Positions 19,220-31,042 of a stretch of DNA of 64,000 nucleotides are shown here, one piece after another (the stretch's first letter is position 1; each line of letters starts with the position of its first letter). The position numbers were made by a program, and so were the translations under genes. The stretch is from the NCBI RefSeq assembly GCF_017315735.1, contig NZ_JAFLRK010000005.1, forward strand, positions 88,162 through 152,161, given 5' to 3'. The notes below the pieces were generated by a model. The model was given only the letters and a program-made list of their open reading frames with translations. It did not search any database and was not told the DNA's origin. This stretch comes from Paracoccus shandongensis. GTDB lineage: Bacteria > Pseudomonadota > Alphaproteobacteria > Rhodobacterales > Rhodobacteraceae.

Positions 19220-21213
19220 ATGAACCAGATGACCCGCATCGACCCTGCGCTGGAAACCAGGATGGCCAATGCCATCCGCGCCCTGACCATGGACGCGGTC
19301 GAGGCGGCGAAATCCGGCCATCCCGGCGCGCCGATGGGCATGGCGGATGTGGCGACGGTGCTGTTCAACCGCTTCATGCGGGTGGACCCAAGCGACCCCC
19401 GCTGGCCCGACCGCGACCGTTTTGTCCTGTCGGCGGGCCATGGCTCGATGCTGGTCTATGCCATCCATCACCTGTTGGGTTACGGTGACATGGGCATGGA
19501 CCAGATCAGCGCCTTCCGGCAGATGGGATCGCGCACGGCGGGCCATCCCGAATACGGCCATGCCCAGGGGATCGAGGTCACGACCGGCCCCCTGGGCCAG
19601 GGCATCGCCACGGCTGTCGGCATGGCCCTGGCGGAACGCATGGCCCATGCCCGCTGGCCGGATCTGACCGACCACTGGACCTATGTGATCGCGGGCGACG
19701 GCTGCCTGATGGAGGGGATCAGCCACGAGGCCATCGACCTTGCGGGCCACCTGCGGCTTGGCCGCTTGATCGTGCTGTGGGACGACAACGGCATCACCAT
19801 CGACGGCGGCACGGACCTGTCCACCAGCACCGACCAGCAGGCGCGGTTTGCGGCGGCAGGCTGGCATGTTCAGGCGGTGGACGGCCATGACCGCGAGGCG
19901 GTGGCGGCGGCGATTGAAGCCGCGCGGGCGGACGACCGTCCGTCCATGATCGCCTGCCGGACCATCATCGGCTTTGGCGCGCCGACCAAGCAGGGCGGGC
20001 ACGATGTCCATGGCGCGCCGCTGGGGGCGGATGAAATCGCCGCCGCCCGCAGGATGCTGGACTGGCCGCATGAGCCCTTCGTGCTGCCTGACGACGTGAC
20101 AACCGCATGGGCCGCCATCGCCGCGCGCGGCGGCACGGCCCGCGCGGCCTGGGCGGCACGGCTGGACTCCTCCGCCAACCGTGCCGCCTTTCTGGCCGCG
20201 CACGGGGCGCCCGACGCGCCCGCGCTGCGCAAGGCGATTGCCGAACATTGCCAAAGGCTTGCCGGGGATCGCCCGAAGGCCGCAACCCGCAAGGCCAGCG
20301 AGATGGCGCTGGAGGTGATCAATGCCGCCCTGCCCCAGACCATCGGCGGAAGCGCGGACCTGACCGGATCGAACCTGACCCGCAGCACGGGGATGGGATC
20401 CATCCGCCCCGGCGACTACGCGGGCCGCTATGTCCATTATGGCATCCGCGAACATGCGATGGCCGCCGTGATGAACGGCATCGCGCTGCATGGCGGGTTC
20501 ATCCCCTATGGCGGGACGTTCCTGGCCTTTGCCGACTATTCGCGGCCCGCGATCCGGCTGGGCGCGCTGATGGGGGTGCCGGTCGTCCATGTGATGACCC
20601 ATGACTCCATCGGGTTGGGAGAGGACGGCCCGACCCACCAGCCGGTCGAGCATCTGGCCTCGCTCCGCGCCATCCCGAACCTCCAGGTCTTCCGCCCCGC
20701 CGACGCCGTGGAAACCGCCGAGGCCTGGGAGATCGCGCTGACCAGCCCCGGCCCCTCGGTCCTGGCCCTGTCGCGGCAGGCCCTCCCCACCGTCAGGACC
20801 GAGGACGAGGACACCAACCGCACCCGCCGGGGCGCCTATGTGCTGCGCGCCACGCCCCTGCCCCGCGACGTGACGCTGATCGCCACGGGGTCCGAGGTGG
20901 AAATCGCCCTTGCCGCCGCCGACCTGCTGCGGGCGGACCGCATCAACGCCGCCGTGGTATCCGCCCCCTGCTTCGAGCTGTTCGCAGCCCAGGACCGCGC
21001 CTATCGGCAGGGTGTGTTGTGCGACGCCCCCCGCATCGGGATCGAGGCCGCGATCCGCCAGGGATGGGATCTGGTCCTGCGCCCCGAAGACGGCTTCGTC
21101 GGCATGACGGGCTTTGGCGCATCCGCCCCGGCCCCTGCGCTTTACCGCCATTTCGGCATCACGCCACAGGCCGTCGCGGCCCTGGCCAGGCAGCTCATCA
21201 AGGGAGAGGACGA

Positions 21214-21223
<10 letters not shown>
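19220..21223 (+). CDS. cbbT: Transketolase CbbT
   Basis: 667 residues of transketolase with thiamine diphosphate. The substrate-channel histidine region [13 protein letters not shown] is at about residue 33, [13 protein letters not shown] with its WDDNGI partner is the cofactor motif, and [17 protein letters not shown] is in the second domain. It shuffles two-carbon units between sugar phosphates in Calvin-cycle regeneration. The end overlaps cbbA by 10 bases, so translation is coupled. A second, housekeeping transketolase probably exists elsewhere in the genome. Confidence 0.96.
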
Positions 21224-23771
<2,548 letters not shown>

Positions 23772-23779
23772 CCGGCAAC

Positions 23780-23852
23780 GGTGCGTGCAAGCACGCACCC
23801 TACGCCATCGCCCGGATCCTGACGCCCGTAGGGTGTGTGCTCTGCACGCACC
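23780..23852. repeat. Head-to-head REP-like pair between cbbL and cbbS
   Basis: Copy A (23780-23804) is a perfect palindrome with 9-base arms GGTGCGTGC and GCACGCACC around AA, followed by CTACG. Copy B (23827-23852) is CGTAG, then GGTGTGTGC, TCT and GCACGCACC. The two are inverted relative to each other, 22 bases apart, the layout of a bacterial interspersed mosaic element. They would form stems in the cbbL-cbbS transcript. Confidence 0.75.
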
Positions 23853-23881
23853 TGCTCCACGAACCACAAAGGAACCACCCC

Positions 23882-24298
23882 ATGAGACTGCGCCAAGGAC
23901 AGTTCAGCTTTCTTCCCGATCTTTCGGATGACGACATTCGCGTGCAGGCCCAATACGCCATCGACCATGGCTGGGCCGTGTCCGTGGAATATTCCGATGA
24001 CCCGCATCCCCGAAACACCTATTGGGAAATGTGGGGGCATCCGATGTTCGACAACCCGGATGCCGCCGCCGTGGTCTTCGAGGTCAACGAATGCCGCAAG
24101 GAACATGGCGGCAAGTATATCCGCGTCATCGCCTTCGATTCGACCCCCGGATGGGAATCCATCCGCATGAGCTTCATCGTGAACCGCCCCGCCACGGAAC
24201 CCGGCTTCCGCCTGGTCCGGCAGGAGGCCGCAGGCCGCGTAGTCCGCTATACGATCGAAAGCTATGCCACCCGCGAACCCGAAGGGCTGCGCTACTGA
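23882..24298 (+). CDS. cbbS: RuBisCO small subunit, form IC
   Basis: 138 residues, longer than green-type small subunits because of the C-terminal extension typical of red-type enzymes (FRLVRQEAAGRVVRYTIESY). The N-terminal part MRLRQGQFSFLPDLSDDDI and the WEMWGHPMF region match the family. It assembles as eight copies with CbbL. The spacer to cbbL is 110 bases rather than the usual few dozen and carries REP-like repeats. It has its own AAAGGAA ribosome site. Confidence 0.96.
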   Translation: MRLRQGQFSFLPDLSDDDIRVQAQYAIDHGWAVSVEYSDDPHPRNTYWEMWGHPMFDNPDAAAVVFEVNECRKEHGGKYIRVIAFDSTPGWESIRMSFIVNRPATEPGFRLVRQEAAGRVVRYTIESYATREPEGLRY

Positions 24299-24305
24299 CC
24301 CCAGG

Positions 24306-24357
24306 CCGGGGGCGCTTCGCCCCCCGGACCCCCAGAGGATATTTAGGCCAAAGTGAA
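24306..24357 (+). repeat. Dispersed hairpin plus AGGATATTT box, copy 2 (between cbbS and cbbX)
   Basis: A GC-rich hairpin (arms CCGGGGGCG and CGCCCCCCGG, one extra C, at 24306-24327) is followed by ACCCCCAG and then AGGATATTT, AGG, CCAAAGTGAA at 24336-24357. It lies 31 bases upstream of the cbbX start, in the same orientation, with its GTG at 24353 in frame with cbbX. Function unknown. Confidence 0.75.
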
Positions 24358-24388
24358 AGAGGCCGCTTGGATCCAGCAAGGTGCCCCC

Positions 24389-25321
24389 ATGAACGAACCC
24401 CGCCCCACCCATGTCGATCTGGCCCGGTCCTTCGAGGACAGCGGCGTGCGCGACGTGCTGCGCGAACTGGACGAAACCCTGGTCGGGCTGGAGCCGGTGA
24501 AGTCCCGCATCCGCGAGACCGCCGCCCTGCTGCTGGTGGACAAGGCCCGCCGCCAGATTGGGCTGGCGACCGAGACGCCGACGCTGCACATGTCCTTCAC
24601 CGGCAATCCCGGCACCGGAAAGACCACCGTGGCGCTGAAGATGGCCGACCTGCTGCACCGCCTGGGCTATGTCCGCAAGGGCCACCTGGTGACGGTCACG
24701 CGCGACGACCTGGTCGGCCAGTATATCGGCCACACCGCCCCCAAGACCAAGGAGGTGCTGAAGAAGGCCATGGGCGGCGTGCTGTTCATCGACGAGGCCT
24801 ATTACCTGTATCGCCCGGAAAACGAACGCGACTATGGCCAGGAAGCCATCGAGATCCTGCTGCAGGTCATGGAAAACAACCGCGACGACCTGGTGGTGAT
24901 CCTGGCGGGATACGCCGACCGGATGGACCGCTTCTTCGCCTCGAACCCCGGCTTCCGGTCGCGCATCGCCCATCACGTCGAGTTTCCCGACTATTCGGAC
25001 GGGGAACTGCTGCACATTGCCGAACGGATGCTGGCCGCGCAGAACTATCGCCTCGACGAGGGCGCGCGGGCCGCAATGGGGGAATACATCGCCGCGCGGC
25101 GGGGGCAGCCGCATTTCGCCAATGCCCGGTCGGTCAGGAATGCGCTGGACCGCGCGCGGCTGCGCCAGGCGAACCGGCTGTTCAACGAGGCGAAGGGCCC
25201 GCTGGACGCCGACACGCTGTCCACCATCACCGAACCCGACCTGCGCGCCAGCCGCGTCTTCGGGGGCGGGCTTGACGTGGACCGCAGGACAAGGCAGGCG
25301 ATCAGCCAAGCCGCCGAATAG
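24389..25321 (+). CDS. cbbX: Red-type RuBisCO activase CbbX
   Basis: 310 residues of an AAA+ protein. Walker A is GNPGTGKTT at residues 72-80 and Walker B is [11 protein letters not shown] sensor region around [13 protein letters not shown] and an arginine-finger region [11 protein letters not shown] follow. CbbX remodels inhibited red-type RuBisCO by pulling on the CbbL C-terminus, and needs RuBP as allosteric signal. The start at 24389 follows homology, but its ribosome site is weak; the frame also opens at a GTG inside the repeat at 24353. Followed 10 bases later by cbbE. Confidence 0.95.
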   Translation: MNEPRPTHVDLARSFEDSGVRDVLRELDETLVGLEPVKSRIRETAALLLVDKARRQIGLATETPTLHMSFTGNPGTGKTTVALKMADLLHRLGYVRKGHLVTVTRDDLVGQYIGHTAPKTKEVLKKAMGGVLFIDEAYYLYRPENERDYGQEAIEILLQVMENNRDDLVVILAGYADRMDRFFASNPGFRSRIAHHVEFPDYSDGELLHIAERMLAAQNYRLDEGARAAMGEYIAARRGQPHFANARSVRNALDRARLRQANRLFNEAKGPLDADTLSTITEPDLRASRVFGGGLDVDRRTRQAISQAAE

Positions 25322-25331
25322 GGAGTCCGCC

Positions 25332-26030
25332 ATGACCTTCGACCGCAGCATCAAGATCGCCCCCTCCATCCTGTCCGCCGACTTCGCCGATTTCGGGCGA
25401 GAGATCCGCGCGATTGAGGACCAAGGCGCCGACTGGGTCCATGTCGATGTGATGGACGGGCATTTCGTGCCGAACCTGACCTTCGGTCCCCCCGCCGTGA
25501 AGGCCTTCCGCCCGCATGTGCGGACCTTCATGGACGTCCACCTGATGATCGCCCCGGTGGACCCCTATATCGAGGCCTATGCCGAGGCTGGCGCCGACAT
25601 GATCACCGCCCATGTCGAGGCGGGCCCCCATCCCCACCGCACCCTTCAGGCGATCCGCGCGACGGGCAAGAAGGCGGGCATCGCGCTGAACCCCGGCACC
25701 CCGGTCGAGGCGGTGGAATACCTGCTGGATCTGGCCGACATGGTGCTGGTGATGACGGTGAACCCCGGCTTCGGCGGGCAGAAGTTCATCCATTCGCAGG
25801 TGGACAAGATCGCCCGGCTGCGCGGCATGATCGGCGACCGGCCGATCCATATCCAGGTGGACGGCGGCGTGGACCCCAAGACCGCGCCTCTGGTCGCGAA
25901 GGCCGGCGCCGATGTGCTGGTCGCGGGATCGGCGGTCTTCAAGGGCGGCTCGGTCGGCCAGCCGCAGGTTTACGGGCAGAACATCCGGGCGATCCGTGAT
26001 GCGGCGCGGGGGCTGGCGCTGCCTGCCTGA
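25332..26030 (+). CDS. cbbE: Ribulose-phosphate 3-epimerase
   Basis: 232 residues of the TIM-barrel epimerase that interconverts xylulose 5-phosphate and ribulose 5-phosphate. The motifs [40 protein letters not shown] and [13 protein letters not shown] are complete, as is [12 protein letters not shown]. Last gene recognised in the cbb operon, 10 bases after cbbX, so named cbbE rather than rpe. There is no cbbZ or cbbY in this window, so phosphoglycolate phosphatase must be elsewhere. Confidence 0.95.
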   Translation: MTFDRSIKIAPSILSADFADFGREIRAIEDQGADWVHVDVMDGHFVPNLTFGPPAVKAFRPHVRTFMDVHLMIAPVDPYIEAYAEAGADMITAHVEAGPHPHRTLQAIRATGKKAGIALNPGTPVEAVEYLLDLADMVLVMTVNPGFGGQKFIHSQVDKIARLRGMIGDRPIHIQVDGGVDPKTAPLVAKAGADVLVAGSAVFKGGSVGQPQVYGQNIRAIRDAARGLALPA

Positions 26031-26032
26031 GG

Positions 26033-26947
26033 CTACCAGGCCGGATCGTCGGGCGTGATCTGGCCGAAGACGTTTTCCCGATGCCAGCGCAGGTTTTCGG
26101 GGTGAGGCGCATCCCTGGGGTCGCGGGGCGGGATCAGCTTGCCTCCTGGCAAAAGCAGCCGGTCCACGACATCGGACGGAACCTTGTTGCGCGACACAAG
26201 GATGGAATTGTCGTCGGCAACCGAGATCAGTCCCCGGTCGAACATCCAGTGCAGCGTTCCCGACAGGGCAAGCCCGTTCCGCACGGAATCGCTGCCCTGA
26301 TGCTCGACAGGACGGATATGGGCCGCCTGAACCTCGGGGCGGCCGCCGCCATTGCGCAGCCGCAGCCCGGACATGGCGCAGCGATAATCATAGGCTTCAC
26401 GCACCTTGCGCCGGAAGGCCACGTCCCGATAGGACCTGCGCAACAGACGCTCGACGACCGGACGCTCGAAGGCCTGGGCACCTTCGGCCATGTCGAAAGG
26501 CTGCGGGTCATAGCGGGTGGCCTCGATGTTCTCGAGCTGCTGCGGCAGGCCAAGGTTCACGATCCGGGCAAAATCGGCCTCGGTGATGCGGCGCACGGCT
26601 GACTGGGCAAGGCCACCTGACAGGGGCGATCCGTCAAGGGCGGTCAGCGCCGTTTCCATCGGTCTGCCATCGATCAGTCGCGGCACATGGCGGTCCAGTT
26701 CCAGAAAGCTGCCGGGACGGATGCGCGCAAGATACCGCCCCGGCACGGCCGGATTGGGATCGATCCGGTCGATCACGGCAAGCGCGAAATAGCCGCGCGG
26801 ACCGGCCTTCACGGGTTCATAATAGACGATCCAGTCGCCCACTGCCTCGTTCATGGCCTTGAGATACTGGCGTGGGAAGTCGTAAACCTTGTCTGGCTGA
26901 TCGTCATAGATCGAGTCCGCCTTGTGCATCAGGACAAGCTTCACCAT
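26033..26947 (-). CDS. HNH endonuclease with unassigned N-terminal domain
   Basis: 304 residues. The C-terminal part has an HNH_2-type nuclease domain (PF13391): AAHIRPVEHQGSDSVRNG, then LHWMFDRGLI and a conserved C-terminal HPENLRWHRENVF. The N-terminal 170 residues (VLMHKADSIYDDQPDKVYDFP, then IVYYEPVKAGPRGYFALAVI) look like a DNA-reading or modified-base recognition module but I cannot name it. Such proteins may restrict modified DNA. It stands alone, two bases from the convergent cbbE stop, and has slightly lower GC than its neighbours. Start ATG at 26947 with a poor ribosome site. Confidence 0.7.
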   Translation of the reverse strand: MVKLVLMHKADSIYDDQPDKVYDFPRQYLKAMNEAVGDWIVYYEPVKAGPRGYFALAVIDRIDPNPAVPGRYLARIRPGSFLELDRHVPRLIDGRPMETALTALDGSPLSGGLAQSAVRRITEADFARIVNLGLPQQLENIEATRYDPQPFDMAEGAQAFERPVVERLLRRSYRDVAFRRKVREAYDYRCAMSGLRLRNGGGRPEVQAAHIRPVEHQGSDSVRNGLALSGTLHWMFDRGLISVADDNSILVSRNKVPSDVVDRLLLPGGKLIPPRDPRDAPHPENLRWHRENVFGQITPDDPAW

Positions 26948-27068
26948 CGTGCTGGCGCCCTGGCCCGGCCCCGGACCGGATCGGCGGTGCGTTTCGGCAT
27001 GAACTGGGCCCTTTGGTTTGACATTCCCCCGCGCAGGCGCATCCTGCGGCCAGCAACAGGAGATGGCA

Positions 27069-27848
27069 ATGGATCTGGGCATCAGGGGAAAGCGCGGGCT
27101 GGTCTGCGCGGCATCAAAAGGTCTGGGGCGCGGCTGCGCCGAGGCCTTGGCCGAGGCGGGCGTGGATCTGGTCATCAACAGCCGCACCGAAGCCGAGATC
27201 ACCCGCACGGCTGAGGAAATCGCCGCGAAATACGGCACCAGCGTCACCCCCGTCGCCGCCGACATCACCACCGACGAAGGCCGCGCCAGGGTTCTGGCGG
27301 CGGTGGGACAGGCCGACATCCTGGTCACGAACGCGGGCGGGCCGCCGCCGGGCGACTGGCGCGACTGGAACCGCGACGACTTCATCCGCGCCATCGACGC
27401 CAACATGCTGTCGGCCGTGGCGCTGATGCAGGCCCTGGTTCCCCCCATGATGGATCGCGGTTGGGGCCGGGTGGTCAACATCACCTCGCAATCGGTGCGG
27501 TCCCCGATCGCGGTGCTGGGGCTGTCGAACACGGCGCGGGCGGGGCTGACCGGCTTTGTCGCGGGCATGGCGCGGCAGGTGGCGGGGCATGGGGTCTGCG
27601 TGAACAACATCCTGCCCGGCATCCACGCGACCGACCGCGCCGTCAGCCTGGACAAGGGCGTGGCCGACAAGCAGGGCATCAGCCTGGAGGAGGCGCGCCG
27701 CCAGCGACAGGCGGGCATCCCAACCGGCACCTATGGCGATCCGGGCGATTTCGGCGCGACCTGCGCCTTTTTGTGCAGCCAGCAGGCGCGCTTCATCGTC
27801 GGCCAGAACATCCTGCTGGATGGCGGCGCGCTGAACGTCACGATCTAG
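27069..27848 (+). CDS. SDR family protein lacking the catalytic Tyr-Lys pair
   Basis: 259 residues with a Rossmann-fold SDR architecture: CAASKGLGRGCAEALA is the cofactor loop, NAGGPPPGDW is the NAG motif, and the end FIVGQNILLDGG is typical. The catalytic Ser is Ser140 (NITS), but where Tyr and Lys should be, residues 153 and 157 are Ser and Arg (LSNTAR). A subgroup of 3-oxoacyl-ACP-reductase-like SDRs has this SNxxR form. Enzyme activity is therefore uncertain. I prefer the ATG at 27069: AGGAG is six bases ahead of it, but too close to the ATG at 27063. The stop overlaps the convergent gene in CTAG. Confidence 0.8.
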   Translation: MDLGIRGKRGLVCAASKGLGRGCAEALAEAGVDLVINSRTEAEITRTAEEIAAKYGTSVTPVAADITTDEGRARVLAAVGQADILVTNAGGPPPGDWRDWNRDDFIRAIDANMLSAVALMQALVPPMMDRGWGRVVNITSQSVRSPIAVLGLSNTARAGLTGFVAGMARQVAGHGVCVNNILPGIHATDRAVSLDKGVADKQGISLEEARRQRQAGIPTGTYGDPGDFGATCAFLCSQQARFIVGQNILLDGGALNVTI

Positions 27849-29539
27849 GGCTGTCCCGTGGCGGCGCGGTAATCGCGCAGGATGGCGGAAAGCTGGTCGC
27901 GCCGCGCCTCGGGGTCGGCCAGCAGGGCGCAAAGGGCGCGGGCCCGGGCCGAGATCTGCCGGCAGCCATCCGGGTTGGCGCGGGCCCAGGCCAGCCTGTC
28001 GGGCAGGTCGCCCGCGCCGGGGCGCAGGGGGATGTAATGCTGCCAGGGCTGGAAGATGGCGCGGGCGAAGGTTTCCCAGCCGTCTTCTTCCAGCAGCACG
28101 ACGGACTGGCTGTTGGCCAGCGGCAGGAAATCCTCGGCCCCCGAGGTCGCGCCGAGGCAGATCAGATAGCGGTGCGACAGCAGGAAATCGTCGCCCTTGC
28201 GGGATCCGATCAGGTGCGACAGGCCCGCGCGCTCCAGCGCCCGCTGCCCGCGCGTGTCGGGGGTCAGGCCTGCGTCGATGTCGGGGGAACCCCGGTGTTC
28301 CAGGACCAGGGCGACGCGGGTGGCGGCGCGCAGGTCGGCGGCGGCCTCGGGGTTGCCCCCCAGCAGATCGCCCACAGCCTGGTGCAGGGGGCGGCGGGGC
28401 TGGCCGTCGGGCGACAGGACATGGCCCGACAGATCGCCGCGAAAGACCGCCCGGTCCCGCTTCTGGCCAAAGGGCGGGTCGATCCGGTCGGGGCGGCCCA
28501 GATAACCGTCATTGCCCAGCCGGTGGATCCAGGGCATTGGCCACAAAAAGGCATTGGCCGCCCCATTCCTGCGGCAAGCGGCCAGGACCGGCCCGCCCCC
28601 GCCGCCCGCATGGCCGGGCTGCATGTCGATGCGATAGGTGCCGTGGTCCGCCGCCTGGGCGATGTCATTGGCCGTGGTGGCGATGCGCAGCAGATGCGCC
28701 ATCCCCGGCCTGGCATAGAAAAGCCCGCCTGGGCCCCGGCGCAGGGGCAGGATTTCGCCCCGGCTGTCGCGGACCTCGTTCCTGTCCAGATCGACCACGG
28801 CCTGATGGTTCGACCCGGGGGGATGATCCGCCGGGGCGATGGCGGCCGGACGCGCGGTGGCGGCGATGGCGGCGCTGATCCGGTCGCGCTCGGCGCGGGC
28901 GATTCCCGCCCCTGCCGGGGGGGCCTCCAGCATCCGCGACAGGGGGGCCAGATAGCCCTCGCGCCGCGATTTCACCCCCGCGCCCGGGCGGGGCGGGCAG
29001 TCCTTCAGGTCGAACCAGGGCGCCAGGGCATCGCGATAGTCGCCGGGGGCGGCATGGTCGATGTCGATTTCCACGAACTCGGCCCGGCCTGCGAAATAGG
29101 CGCGGCAATCGGCCAGATGCGCGTCCCATTCGGCGGCCCACAGGTCGGCCAGGTCGCCGACCGCCACCCCCCGGATCTGGGCGGTTGCCCGGGCATAGCT
29201 GCCGCCCCGGTGCATGTAGCGGCTGACCACCCAATCCTCGACCCGGCGGGTGTTCAGCAGGAAGACGGAACCCGGATAGCTTGCGTCAAGAAAGCGGAAC
29301 TCCTTGAAGGCCTCGATGACCGGCATGTTCAGGTAGCGCACCGATTCCATGTCGGTGAAGGCCACCGTGTCGGCCCAGGGCTGCAGGGGCTTGATCCCCG
29401 CCAGTTTGGACCAGGCGATATCCTCGGCCAGGGCGCCCTCGGCCCAGTGGACGGTCGGATAGCCGTTCATCCCGAACAGCCTGGCGATGAAGGTCGTGCC
29501 GCATTTGTTGAAGCCGATCTGAAAGAATTTCCGCGCCAC
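27845..29539 (-). CDS. Sulfotransferase-GT90 (CAP10) fusion protein
   Basis: 564 residues with two parts. The N-terminal 240 residues resemble sulfotransferases: the PAPS loop QIGFNKCGTTFIARLF right at the start and a Cys-Pro rich end. The C-terminal 300 residues resemble the CAP10/GT90 glycosyltransferase family (FRGDLSGHVLSPDGQPRR, then DAGLTPDTRGQRAL and LEEDGWETFARAIFQPWQHY). It may build or sulfate a cell-surface glycan. The GTG at 29539 was chosen because an AGGGGG site precedes it and the PAPS loop follows at once. No signal peptide. The fold boundaries are inferred by eye. Confidence 0.65.
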   Translation of the reverse strand: MARKFFQIGFNKCGTTFIARLFGMNGYPTVHWAEGALAEDIAWSKLAGIKPLQPWADTVAFTDMESVRYLNMPVIEAFKEFRFLDASYPGSVFLLNTRRVEDWVVSRYMHRGGSYARATAQIRGVAVGDLADLWAAEWDAHLADCRAYFAGRAEFVEIDIDHAAPGDYRDALAPWFDLKDCPPRPGAGVKSRREGYLAPLSRMLEAPPAGAGIARAERDRISAAIAATARPAAIAPADHPPGSNHQAVVDLDRNEVRDSRGEILPLRRGPGGLFYARPGMAHLLRIATTANDIAQAADHGTYRIDMQPGHAGGGGGPVLAACRRNGAANAFLWPMPWIHRLGNDGYLGRPDRIDPPFGQKRDRAVFRGDLSGHVLSPDGQPRRPLHQAVGDLLGGNPEAAADLRAATRVALVLEHRGSPDIDAGLTPDTRGQRALERAGLSHLIGSRKGDDFLLSHRYLICLGATSGAEDFLPLANSQSVVLLEEDGWETFARAIFQPWQHYIPLRPGAGDLPDRLAWARANPDGCRQISARARALCALLADPEARRDQLSAILRDYRAATGQP

Positions 29540-29664
29540 GCCGCCCCCTGTTCCGATGCATCCCGCTGATGCCGCGCGACCCTTGCTGCGGGTGCGGGCC
29601 GCTGTCAATCGCGCCGGGGTTGCGAGCTGCGACAAAAGGCTTGCCTTGGGCCTGCCGCCCGGCT

Positions 29665-29848
29665 AGCTCTGACGGGATCGGAACTCGGGAGAAGCTGGCC
29701 CGCGCCAGTGCCGAAGGAGCAGCCGCCCCGGCGAACTCTCAGGCAGAAGGACCGTTTTCCGCCAGAAACTCTGGAGAGTGGCGCGACGCGCCCGCCGAAG
29801 GGATAACGATCTCAGGCGCCCCGTCCGGGGCAGGGACAGAGGGGGCAT
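29665..29848 (+). ncRNA. Tandem glycine riboswitch ahead of gcvT
   Basis: Two consecutive aptamers are visible. The first has GGGAGA near 29687, GCCGAAGGA at 29710-29718 and CTCTCAGGCA at 29736-29745, followed by AAGGACCG. The second has GGAGAG near 29773, GCCGAAGGG at 29794-29802 and CTCAGGC at 29811-29817, ending in GGGACAGAGG. After it, GGCATCG (29844-29850) and CGATGCC (29873-29879) can pair, a candidate expression platform. In this family glycine binding normally turns on gcvTHP. Confidence 0.93.
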
Positions 29849-29910
29849 CGTTCCGGGCATCCGCCCGCCAACCGATGCCGGCTGCCCGGCTGTTTGAGAA
29901 GGAAGGTCGC

Positions 29911-31035
29911 ATGACCGACGATCCGCGCCGGACCCCGCTTCATGACCTGCATCTGTCGCTGAGCGCGCGCATGGTGCCCTTCGCCGGGTGGGAGATGCCG
30001 GTGCAATATCCGACGGGCGTGATGGCCGAGCATCTGCACACGCGCGCGCAGGCGGGGCTGTTCGACGTGAGCCATATGGGCCAGGTCGTGATCACGCCGC
30101 AGGACGGCGACATGGCGGCGGCCGCGCTGGCGCTGGAAAGGCTGATCCCCGCCGATGTGCTGGGCCTGGCCCCGGGACGGCAGCGGTATGGGCTGTTCAC
30201 GAATGACGCGGGCGGGATCCTTGACGACCTGATGTTCGCCAACCGGGGCGATCATGTCTTGCTGGTGGTGAACGCGGCCTGTGCCGAACAGGACATCGCG
30301 CATCTGCAAACCCTTGGCGGGGTGACGGTGACGCCTGTCACGGATCGCGGGCTGCTGGCGCTGCAAGGCCCGCTTGCCGCTGCCGTGCTGGCCCGGCTGG
30401 TGCCCGCCGTGGCCGCCATGCGCTTCATGGACAGCCGGATTCTTGACTGGGACGGGGTCGAGCTGTGGGTGTCCCGGTCGGGCTATACGGGCGAGGACGG
30501 GTTCGAGATCTCGGTCCCCGAAGCCCGGTTGCGTGATTTTGCCCAGGCCCTGCTGGACCAGCCCGAGGTCGCGCCCATCGGCCTTGGCGCGCGCGACAGC
30601 CTGCGGCTGGAGGCAGGAATGCCGCTTTACGGGCATGACATGGATGCGGACGTGACCCCGGCGCAGGCGGCGCTTGGCTGGTCGATCCCCAAGGCGCGGC
30701 GCGCGGGCGGTGCGCGGGCGGGCGGCTTTCCGGGGGCCGATGCGGTGCTGGCCGAACTGGCGGCAGGCCCGGCGATGGTGCGGCGCGGGCTGCGCCCCGA
30801 AGGCCGCGCCCCGATCCGCGAGGGCGTGGCGATCTTTGCCGGACCCGAGGGCGGCAGTCCCATTGGCCATGTTTCCTCCGGCGGCTTCGGCCCGTCGGTC
30901 GGCGGTCCCATCGCCATGGCGCGCCTGCCCGCCGATCTGCCGGATGGCGCGACGGTTCACGCAGAACTGCGCGGCAAGCGCATCCCCGTCGCCATCGCGC
31001 CCCTGCCCTTCGTCACCCCGTCCTACAAACGCTGA
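29911..31035 (+). CDS. gcvT: Aminomethyltransferase (glycine cleavage T protein)
   Basis: 374 residues of the glycine cleavage T protein, which moves the methylene group from the aminomethyl-lipoyl H protein to tetrahydrofolate and releases ammonia. It has the folate-domain opening MVPFAGWEMPVQYPTG, FDVSHMGQV and the later SRSGYTGEDGFEI. A GAAGGAAGG site precedes the ATG at 29911. It is controlled by the glycine riboswitch upstream and runs with gcvH and gcvP; 7 bases separate it from gcvH. Confidence 0.95.
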   Translation: MTDDPRRTPLHDLHLSLSARMVPFAGWEMPVQYPTGVMAEHLHTRAQAGLFDVSHMGQVVITPQDGDMAAAALALERLIPADVLGLAPGRQRYGLFTNDAGGILDDLMFANRGDHVLLVVNAACAEQDIAHLQTLGGVTVTPVTDRGLLALQGPLAAAVLARLVPAVAAMRFMDSRILDWDGVELWVSRSGYTGEDGFEISVPEARLRDFAQALLDQPEVAPIGLGARDSLRLEAGMPLYGHDMDADVTPAQAALGWSIPKARRAGGARAGGFPGADAVLAELAAGPAMVRRGLRPEGRAPIREGVAIFAGPEGGSPIGHVSSGGFGPSVGGPIAMARLPADLPDGATVHAELRGKRIPVAIAPLPFVTPSYKR

Positions 31036-31042
31036 GGATCCC

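Noticed and set aside
24353..24388. GTG inside the repeat box as the true cbbX start
   Set aside because: It would add 12 residues that are not conserved in CbbX. The frame coincidence is recorded as a finding, but the ATG at 24389 fits the family better.
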